From Strigamia acuminata (taxonomy: Eukaryota; Arthropoda; Chilopoda; Geophilomorpha; Linotaeniidae): a DNA stretch of 60,000 nucleotides. The notes under the pieces are model-generated. The model was not told the origin of the DNA, searched no databases, and saw nothing but the letters and a program-made list of their open reading frames with translations. The translations under genes were made by a program, and so were the position numbers. Where the stretch lies: NCBI GenBank assembly GCA_949358305.1, contig OX442320.1, positions 252,501 through 312,500 on the forward strand. The letters are read 5' to 3'. Below are positions 54,101-60,000 of the stretch, piece by piece (position 1 is the stretch's first letter; each line of letters starts with the position of its first letter).

Positions 54101-56052
54101 GTGAAATGAGCTCAAAATTTTTTTTTCAAAATTTATTGCTTGGATGTTGCTAAAACTTTTATTGGAGCCTTCTACTAAGGTTTAAACACTATTTCTGAAC
54201 ATTCAGAGACATTGGTCTTGTGGTGTTTGTGCTAAGTCAACTGTGATGAGATCAAAAGTCTATTCTCCCAAATCATTGCTTGGATGTTTCTAAAACTTAC
54301 ATTGGAGCCTTCTACTAAGGTTTAAACACTATTTCTGAACATTCAGAGACATTGGTCTTGTGGTGTTTGTGCTAAGTCAACTATGATGAGATCAAAAGTC
54401 TATTCTCCCAAATCATTGCTTGGATGTTTCTAAAACTTACATTGGAGCCTTCTACTAAGGTTTAAACACTATTTCTGAACATTCAGAGACATTGGTCTTG
54501 TGGTGTTTGTGCTAAGTCAACTGCGATGTAAAATGAGCTCAAAATTTTTTTTTCAAAATTTATTGCTTGGATGTTGCTAAAACTTACATTGGAGCCTTCT
54601 ACTAAGGTTTAAACACTATTTCTGAATATTCAGAGACATTGGTCTTGTGGTGTTTGTGCTAAGTCAACTGTGATGAGATCAAAAGTCTATTCTCCCAAAT
54701 CATTGCTTGGATGTTTCTAAAACTTACATTGGAGCCTTCTACTAAGGTTTAAACACTATTTCTGAACATTCAGAGACATTGATCTTGTGGTGTTTGTGCT
54801 AAGTCAACTATGATGAGATCAAAAGTCTATTCTCCCAAATGATTGCTTGGATGTTTCTAAAACTTACATTGGAGCCTTCTACTAAGGTTTAAACACTATT
54901 TCTGAACATTCAGAGACATTGGTCTTGTGGTGTTTGTGCTAAGTTAACTGTGATGAGATCAAAAGTCTATTCTCGCAAATCATTGCTTGGATGTTGCTAA
55001 AACTTCTCTTGAAGTCTTCTACTAAGGTTTAAACACTATTTCTGAACATTTAGAGACATTGGTCTTGTGGTGTTTGTGCTAAGTCAACTGCGATGTGAAA
55101 TGAGCTCAAAATTTTTTTTTTTCAAAATTTATTGCTTGGATGTTGCTAAAACCTACATTGGAGCCTTCTACTAAGGTTTAAACACTATTTCTGAACATTC
55201 AGAGACATTGGTCTTGTGGTGTTTGTGCTAAGTTAACTGTGATGAGATCAAAAGTCTATTCTCGCAAATCATTGCTTGGATGTTGCTAAAACTTCCCTTG
55301 AAGTCTTCTACTAAGGTTTAAACACTATTTCTGAACATTCAGAGACATTGGTCTTGTGGTGTTTGTGCTAAGTCAACTGCGATGTGAAATGAGCTCAAAA
55401 TTTTTTTTTCAAAATTTATTGCTTGGATGTTGCTAAAACTTTCATTGGAGCCTTCTACTAAGGTTTAAACACTATTTCTGAACATTCAGAGACATTGGTC
55501 TTGTGGTGTTTGTGCTAAGTCAACTGTGATGAGATCAAAAGTCTATTCTCCCAAATCATTGCTTGGATGTTTCTAAAACTTACATTGGAGCCTTCTACTA
55601 AGGTTTAAACACTATTTCTGAACATTCAGAGACATTGGTCTTATGGTGTTTGTGCTAAGTCAACTATGATGAGATCAAAAGTCTATTCTCCCAAATCATT
55701 GCTTGGATGTTTCTAAAACTTACATTGGAGCCTTCTACTAAGGTTTAAACACTAATTCTGAACATTCAGAGACATTGGTCTTGTGGTGTTTGTGCTAAGT
55801 CAACTATGATGAGATCAAAAGTCTATTCTCCCAAATCATTGCTTGGATGTTTCTAAAACTTACATTGGAGCCTTCTACTAAGGTTTAAACACTATTTCTG
55901 AACATTCAGAGACATTGGTCTTGTGGTGTTTGTGCTAAGTCAACTATGATGAGATCAAAAGTCTATTCTCCCAAATGATTGCTTGGATGTTTCTAAAACT
56001 TACATTGGAGCCTTCTACTAAGGTTTAAACACTATTTCTGAACATTCAGAGA
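48164..56052 (+). repeat. Distal, less regular part of the satellite array
   Basis: It continues the same A/B satellite but is not covered by the large duplications. The first part resembles 45.8-47 kb, including a 1274-bp block from 48199 to 49473 and a 715-bp step to 50188. After about 50.5 kb the order of monomer subclasses is irregular. Private changes accumulate: 'tgatgaaatc' (53820), 'gatgtaaaatgag' (54530), 'actttta' for 'actttca' (54157), a longer poly-T run (55110), 'aaacctacatt' (55149), 'cttatggtg' (55640) and 'cactaattctg' (55752). The last monomer is cut after position 56052. Confidence 0.9.
52010..52860 (+). repeat. 426-bp three-monomer tandem duplication with a shared 1-bp deletion
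   Basis: Two monomers carry the same single-base deletion, 'aaatcatgcttgg' instead of 'aaatcattgcttgg', at about 52288 and 52714. They are 426 bp apart, which equals 140 + 140 + 147 - 1. The surrounding subclass order (gatcttgtggtct, gcaatg linker, gaaggc, ggacttg, accgtgatg) is the same in both, so the deletion was copied by a local duplication. The outer limits are approximate. Confidence 0.82.
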
Positions 56053-56173
56053 TGTAGCAAACAACCTTGGATCTCACAGGAAAAAACTGGCGAATTGGTC
56101 ACCAAACTCTGGAAACCGCCCGAGACTGTATAGTGGTTGAAGAGACAAGTTGAAATCCTCTCTCTGAGCATAA

Positions 56174-56197
56174 GCCTAACTTGAAGAAGGGTTAGGC
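56174..56197. other. Hairpin with 7-bp stem in the LTR
   Basis: GCCTAAC at 56174-56180 and GTTAGGC at 56191-56197 are perfect inverted repeats separated by 10 bases. In element orientation the hairpin lies close to the 3' end of the LTR, so it would be near the 3' end of the transcript. Its function is unknown and a chance occurrence is possible. Confidence 0.45.
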
Positions 56198-56227
56198 CTG
56201 ACTGCATGAAACTAGGCCTGACTGCAT
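56193..56227 (+). repeat. 15-bp direct repeat, two copies 20 bp apart
   Basis: TAGGCCTGACTGCAT occurs at 56193-56207 and again at 56213-56227 inside the LTR. The first copy overlaps the right arm of the hairpin at 56174-56197. It looks like a local slippage duplication. Confidence 0.85.
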
Positions 56228-56897
56228 TTAGATGAAGTGATTGGCAAAACCTCTTTAGCTACTGGGTAGAAATTCCGTGCTCCCAGGGAGGAGGAGAGCA
56301 GGCAAAGCTCTCTACTCACAAGTCATCATGATTGTTGAAGTAAAAGAAACCCAGGAATAAATTATCCAAAGAAGGAGGAAAAATATCAACTGGTTTTAAT
56401 ACTTAACAACTGATAACAACTGTTGCTTCTTTAGCAACCTACTCTTAACAACTGGTCACCTGATTACAATAAATGTCAGTGACCAAACAATACAGATTTG
56501 AATAATAACAATAGTGCCGACAAGGTTTCCGTATATCTACAACAGATGTCAAACTTAACATAAATAAAGACAAAACTTAACCTAACACCTTGATAACAGT
56601 ATGACCTGTGCAAACAGCACTTCACTTAAACTTAACAAATAATTCAAAGGCTAAAACTAACATTAGTTACACTCAAAACACAATGCTGAGCCCAAACCCA
56701 ATCACCACCAAAAGAGGGCGCAACGTGTCACAGTTTTAACCCCTTAACAACCATGCAATAACAAAAGTAAAAGCTTAGATTAACATCAACTAATATTGGT
56801 AAATATACAAACAATAACTAGTAAATATTCCCTATGTCCAGGTTCCATTAAAACCCCAAAAGAAACAATGACAGGGCACCAGTGCAGCACCAAATCT

Positions 56898-56909
56898 AAG
56901 ATGGCGACC
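56898..56909 (+). promoter_or_regulatory. YY1-like motif in the LTR, plus strand
   Basis: AAGATGGCGACC resembles the AAGATGGCGGC binding motif of the animal zinc-finger factor YY1, which is known from core promoters and some retroelements. Only the motif match supports it. A second copy lies on the opposite strand at 57292-57281. Confidence 0.35.
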
Positions 56910-57280
56910 ATGCAACTGCTAAAATGACGTGAATGGAGCCAGACAAGGTCGCGAGCGACTCACAGGCCTTCTCAACGATGGATCTGCGTCCTAGAACGGT
57001 CAGTACAACTTTCCCAGTGCTTGGACATTGAAACCCGACCGATTCAACTCATTTGCAGGACCCATACGACCACGAGAGGCGTCGCAAGGCGTGCGCTCAC
57101 GCCCGACGCTCGCAAACGCTCACAAACGATGTCCAACGTCCATCCAGCGACCCAAGACACCTGTGGACTACCTTAAACACCAATACAAGTTAGTATAAAT
57201 TAAATTACCAGTGAAACAAGCACTAAAACTGCAATTGTGCTTATTTCAAGTTCTCCTGTTTCCCAGCTCACTTATGCTAT

Positions 57281-57292
57281 GGCGGCCATCTT
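57281..57292 (-). promoter_or_regulatory. YY1-like motif in the LTR, element-sense strand
   Basis: Read on the minus strand this is AAGATGGCCGCC, close to the YY1 consensus and in the same sense as the element's transcription. It lies about 250 bp into the LTR, counting from 57542. Function is inferred from the motif only. Confidence 0.35.
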
Positions 57293-57542
57293 GCCGATGC
57301 ACGCCTATCTCTCTCACAAGTGAACTGGAAACAGGAGAAAACTTATAAATACTAGAAATAACACAAACAAGTGAAAAAGACACATAAAACAATGCCAAAA
57401 GACTAAAAACACAACTTCCAAACATTCCAGGTGTGGCAAGCGAAGTGACAACCCCCTTGAACTTCCAGGATCGTGACAACAAGGCAGCAAACCAACTGGA
57501 CATGTCAGATAAGAGTTGCAAATCTATTCAAACTTGACAACA

Positions 57543-57676
57543 AAATTAAAAAGCCTTTTCTCTCTTTCAGAAAATAAACAACGTGAAATCTCCAGATCTT
57601 TTTGTTGCGTTCTTGCTCGCAACATCGCTGCCAGCCGAAAAAGAAGCGGACAGCCGGCCTAAGCGACTCGACCACG
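57543..57676 (-). other. 3' untranslated stretch between pol and the LTR, with a hairpin
   Basis: About 130 bases separate the pol stop from the LTR, which leaves no room for an envelope-like third gene. Apart from the polypurine tract, it contains a perfect 6-bp inverted repeat, GTTGCG (57604-57609) and CGCAAC (57618-57623), with an 8-base loop. No other feature was seen. Confidence 0.6.
57554..57568 (-). promoter_or_regulatory. Polypurine tract (plus-strand primer) of the retrotransposon
   Basis: On the minus strand this reads GAAAGAGAGAAAAGG, 15 uninterrupted purines. It lies between the pol stop codon and the LTR start, where the RNase H-resistant primer for second-strand DNA synthesis belongs. 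Eleven bases separate it from the proposed LTR edge at 57542. In most LTR elements the tract abuts the LTR, so either the edge is slightly misplaced or the element is unusual. Confidence 0.65.
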
Positions 57677-60000
57677 CTAGTCCAGCTCCAAAGCCCTTAC
57701 GTGTTTGACCGAGCGTCGATATTCCTTTCCATTGGCTGTAACCACTCTCACGACGCGCACAAAACCATCTTCGCCTGGTAGGACTTCGATGACCCGTGCC
57801 AGCGGCCAGAAGTACGGATTGCAGCCGACTTTTTCCAGCAATACTATCTGGTCGACTTCCGGATTCTTGAAACGGGAGTCACCCTTGACTTCATGAAAAT
57901 TTCTTAGCTGTTTCAGGTAACTCTCGCGCCAAATCCGCCAGAACTCCCAAACGAAAAGTCGTCTTTTTCTATCCAATCTCCGTAGGTCTTTCTTCTGTAT
58001 CGCGTGCAGTGGACGGTTGATAACCCACTTGGGCATTCCTCCAGTGAGAAAGTTCTCAGGGCTGAGAATTCTCCCGCCGTCAACCTCCTCATGCACGTAA
58101 GACAGGGGCCTTGAGTTAAGCACGGAGCTTATCTCGACGGCTAGCGTCTGAAGCGTCTCCAAGTCTACAGTCCTACGCAGCAGCATCTTACGTAGTTTAT
58201 CTTTTACCGAACGCACAAGTCTCTCCCAGGCTCCTCCAGCCCAAGGTGACAATGGTGGGATGAACGACCAAACCACTCTCTTCTCCGAAAGGAACGTCCG
58301 GATCCCATCCTTGGTCAGCAATTTACCCCACGACTGTATCTCCTGGCTTCCTCGCTCGAAAGTTTTGGAGTTGTCGGAGAACACTTTCGCCGGGTACCCA
58401 AATCTGGCGCCGAAACGACGGAAGGCCAGAAGGAACTTTTCCACCGAAAGGTTCTCAGAGACTTCCAAATGGATCGCTCGTGTTACTAGGCAGGTAAACA
58501 ACAGAATATAGACTTTTCTTCCTTTCTCCTTATGCTTGACTGTGAGAGGGCCGAGGTGGTCAATTCCTGTATGCTGGAACGGGGCTGCCGGCGTGACGCG
58601 CTCCATAGGAGGGTCACCAGTGGCTGGGTTATTGCGTTCCAACCGCTCTCGTTTGCAGACCAAGCAACTCCGGATCACAGCCTTGACCGTTCGGCGTCCT
58701 CTTACAATCCAATACTTGTCTCTCAACCGGTAAAACGTCTCACTCAGCTCACCATGCAGGAGCTGTAAGTGGACCTTCTTGATGATTAGTCTTGTTACCC
58801 AACTATCCGGGTGTAAAATGATGGGAAATGCCTCGTCGAAGGGAAGCGCTGACTTCCCTAGACGGCTCCTTAGTCTTAGTAAATCTCTCTCATCCAGAAA
58901 AACGTCGAAATTTTTCAGGATAGAGCCCTTTGCCACTTTCTCTTTCAACATTGCGGCTTGTCTTTCGTCTGGAAAACTCAAGACCTGGGCCAAGCGGATG
59001 ACTCTTTCTTCGGCAACTTCTATCTCGAGAACCTCGAGGTCCCTCCCGCGGGCGAAAAAAGGAAGCCAGCGCCGCATGAGCGCGAAAACTCGCACGAGGC
59101 GATTAAAACTACTAAATCGCTTGAAAACCTCGCACATATGCGCTTCTCCATCTGACGCAACCAAAGCTACCTTTTCCTTTTTTGCCTCTTCCATTGGGAG
59201 GTCAACGTCCTCAGGTTCGTCCGCGAGGTCTTCCAACTGACCGGGCCCGTCCCACCAGAGACGGTTGGCCAAAAGGTTCTTTGCCTCGCATGGGCGTGTC
59301 AATACGTCCGCTGGATTCCTGTCCGTCGGGACGTATGCCCACTGACTCGGACTTGACTTTTCAAGAACTTCTGCCACTCTGTTGGAGACATATGGCTTCC
59401 ACCTGTTCTTATCAGACTTCAACCACCCGAGCGCAACCATTGAGTCCGAGTAATACCTTATCTTCCCAACTGGATAACCTGGTAGGAAATCCTCTAGGAT
59501 GTACTCCACCATCCGGACTCCAACAACAGTTGCGGTCAATTCCAGGCGTGGCAAAGTCAACTTGGTGGTGGGGGCAATTCGGCTTTTGCTCAAGAGCAGT
59601 TGGGTCGCGCCTGACGCAGCTCGAACGTAGATTGCGCATCCGTACGCCTGTGGACTTGCGTCGCAAAAGACGTCAATGTCCATTTCTTGGCCCGAGTACG
59701 TCCCCATCCAACGCTTCACCCGGGCTTCGGTGAGGCGCTGAAGATCGGCGTACCATTTTGCCACTATCTCTCGGTTCTCTTCTGAGATTATGTCATCCCA
59801 TTTGATGTCGCAACCCCACATACTCTGTAAAAGTAGCTTCATCCGCAAAATGACTGGAGCTATCAACCCCAAGGGGTCGAAGACTGATGCCAATAATGAC
59901 AGAATGCCCCTCCTTGACTGGGGAATCTCAACACCGGTTGGGATCCTGAACATTAGCGTATCATCTTGGACGCTCCAAAGGATGCCCAGCATCTTGACAA
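57677..60000 (-). CDS. pol: BEL/Pao retrotransposon Pol polyprotein, C-terminal part (RT end, RNase H, integrase), 5' truncated by window edge
   Basis: The minus-strand frame ends with TAG at 57679-57677 and is open to the window edge. The first in-window Met (codon at 59992-59990) is preceded by in-frame Lys and Val codons, so it is internal and the polyprotein begins beyond 60000. Numbering from that Met gives 771 residues. Residues 1-70 are the post-catalytic end of the BEL/Pao reverse transcriptase, with the family-typical 'SVFDPLGLIAPVILRMKLLL' (36-55). RNase H spans about 104-235, with Asp111 (FCDAS), Glu151 (LPRLELTA), Asp183 (YYSDS) and Asp229 (RNPAD). A zinc-binding H2C2 module has His408, His413, Cys443 and Cys446. 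The integrase core has Asp478 (GIDHLGP), Asp540 (VFSDN) and Glu590 (GGAWERL). The C-terminus (about 672-770) resembles DUF5641. The domain order RT-RNase H-integrase and the DUF5641 tail identify BEL/Pao. No stop or frameshift is present and all visible catalytic residues are intact, suggesting a young insertion. The RT active site, protease and gag are outside the window. Confidence 0.96.
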   Translation of the reverse strand, partial: VKMLGILWSVQDDTLMFRIPTGVEIPQSRRGILSLLASVFDPLGLIAPVILRMKLLLQSMWGCDIKWDDIISEENREIVAKWYADLQRLTEARVKRWMGTYSGQEMDIDVFCDASPQAYGCAIYVRAASGATQLLLSKSRIAPTTKLTLPRLELTATVVGVRMVEYILEDFLPGYPVGKIRYYSDSMVALGWLKSDKNRWKPYVSNRVAEVLEKSSPSQWAYVPTDRNPADVLTRPCEAKNLLANRLWWDGPGQLEDLADEPEDVDLPMEEAKKEKVALVASDGEAHMCEVFKRFSSFNRLVRVFALMRRWLPFFARGRDLEVLEIEVAEERVIRLAQVLSFPDERQAAMLKEKVAKGSILKNFDVFLDERDLLRLRSRLGKSALPFDEAFPIILHPDSWVTRLIIKKVHLQLLHGELSETFYRLRDKYWIVRGRRTVKAVIRSCLVCKRERLERNNPATGDPPMERVTPAAPFQHTGIDHLGPLTVKHKEKGRKVYILLFTCLVTRAIHLEVSENLSVEKFLLAFRRFGARFGYPAKVFSDNSKTFERGSQEIQSWGKLLTKDGIRTFLSEKRVVWSFIPPLSPWAGGAWERLVRSVKDKLRKMLLRRTVDLETLQTLAVEISSVLNSRPLSYVHEEVDGGRILSPENFLTGGMPKWVINRPLHAIQKKDLRRLDRKRRLFVWEFWRIWRESYLKQLRNFHEVKGDSRFKNPEVDQIVLLEKVGCNPYFWPLARVIEVLPGEDGFVRVVRVVTANGKEYRRSVKHVRALELD

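Larger units (their letters stand above)
1..56052 (+). repeat. Satellite array of about 395 head-to-tail 140/147-bp monomers
   Basis: A single uninterrupted tandem array fills this stretch, with every monomer in the same orientation. Two length classes are interleaved: 140 bp (A) and 147-148 bp (B). They share a core from 'ttgcttggatg' to 'ctaagtcaact' that changes by only a few bases across 56 kb. Base composition of the A consensus is 51 G+C in 140 (36%). Neither 140 nor 148 is a multiple of three and all six frames are closed frequently, so the array is not coding. Each monomer contains the palindrome GTTTAAAC. The array is already in mid-repeat at position 1, so it continues to the left. 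On the right it is interrupted by an LTR element rather than ending naturally. A long homogeneous array of this kind is typical of centromeric or heterochromatic satellite; that location is inferred, not shown. I do not recognise the monomer as a named satellite family. Confidence 0.99.
56053..57542 (-). mobile_element. 3' LTR of a BEL/Pao-type retrotransposon (about 1.49 kb)
   Basis: The satellite monomer breaks off after 'aacattcagaga', and the new sequence starts with TGTAGC at 56053. On the other side, 'gacaaca' ends in CA at 57541-57542, 11 bp from a polypyrimidine tract that reads as the polypurine tract of the minus-strand element. The termini read inward as TGTAG and TGTTG, a near-perfect short inverted repeat as in LTRs. 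In element orientation the LTR runs from 57542 down to 56053, so 56053 is the outer end of the element. The 56053 edge is firm because the interrupted monomer defines it; the 57542 edge is the best-fitting CA and could be off. The other LTR lies outside the window, so the pair cannot be compared. A possible ATTAAA polyadenylation signal lies on the minus strand at 56400-56395. A CpG-rich patch occupies about 56940-57150. No convincing TATA box was found. Confidence 0.78.

Noticed and set aside
1-56052. CRISPR-like repeat/spacer appearance of the array
   Set aside because: The 'spacers' are just two recurring linker types rather than unique sequences, the repeated core is over 100 bp, and the neighbouring retrotransposon is of an animal family.
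1-56052. Monomer as a CENP-B box satellite, a tRNA/5S-derived repeat, or telomeric repeat
   Set aside because: The A consensus contains no CpG, so the CENP-B box pattern (TTCG...CGGG) cannot be present. No pol III A/B box pair and no TTAGGG-like run was found.
1-56052. The nested large duplications being purely an assembly artefact
   Set aside because: Each copy carries its own private substitutions and the offsets nest consistently, which argues for real events. It cannot be fully excluded without the reads, so it is kept as a caveat in the findings.
56355-56570. AATAAA motifs on the plus strand as polyadenylation signals
   Set aside because: The element is transcribed from the minus strand and no plus-strand gene precedes these motifs; the region is AT-rich, so chance matches are expected.
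57344-57351. TATAAATA as a TATA box for the LTR promoter
   Set aside because: It is on the plus strand, opposite to the element's transcription; on the minus strand it reads TATTTATA, which is too weak to call.
57246-57521. 91-codon minus-strand open frame inside the LTR with a hydrophobic middle
   Set aside because: It lies wholly within the inferred LTR, upstream of any expected coding region of the element. It has no recognisable domain and its length is compatible with chance.
58779-59733. Plus-strand open frames of 153 and 183 codons (58779-59240 and 59182-59733) and smaller ones nearby
   Set aside because: They are antisense to the well-supported Pol frame, show no domain features, and are low-complexity Ser/Arg-rich as expected for reverse frames of a coding sequence.

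Overview
The window is eukaryotic, non-genic satellite DNA broken at its right end by a retrotransposon. Positions 1-56052 (93% of the window) are one uninterrupted head-to-tail satellite array of roughly 395 monomers, about 36% GC, with no reading frame of useful length on either strand. Positions 56053-60000 are the 3' end of a BEL/Pao-type LTR retrotransposon lying on the minus strand. BEL/Pao elements are known from animals and absent from plants, fungi and mammals. The host is therefore an animal, most likely an invertebrate or a non-mammalian vertebrate; the sequence does not let me name it.

The satellite has two interleaved monomer classes: type A (140 bp) and type B (147-148 bp). They share a nearly invariant core of about 107 bp and differ in a short linker. 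The B linker carries an extra 7 bp and a run of 9-10 T. Characteristic blocks recur (715 bp = 3A+2B; 1002 bp = 4A+3B; 1274 bp = 7A+2B), so the array has irregular higher-order structure. On a larger scale it was built by nested tandem duplications that can be read from shared rare variants: a period of 19,761 bp (8090-27850 copied at 27851-48163), a 4,964-bp duplication inside the second copy, a 4,412-bp duplication inside the first, and an older 6,961-bp duplication at the left. The offsets add up exactly (19,761 + 4,964 = 24,725; 24,725 - 4,412 = 20,313). The last 8 kb before the retrotransposon (48164-56052) are less regular and carry more private mutations.

The retrotransposon is inserted inside a satellite monomer. 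The monomer stops after position 56052, and an LTR with TG...CA ends begins at 56053 and runs to about 57542. It is followed by a polypurine tract (minus strand, about 57568-57554), a short 3' untranslated stretch with a hairpin, and the C-terminal 771+ codons of Pol. These encode the end of the reverse transcriptase, RNase H, an H2C2 zinc-binding domain, a DDE integrase core and a DUF5641-like tail. All visible catalytic residues are present and the frame is open to the window edge. The gag, protease and reverse transcriptase catalytic core, the primer binding site and the 5' LTR must lie beyond position 60000, after which the satellite is predicted to resume.

No host gene, tRNA, rRNA, CRISPR or other RNA gene was seen. 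Offsets and counts were obtained by reading diagnostic variants by eye, not by alignment software.
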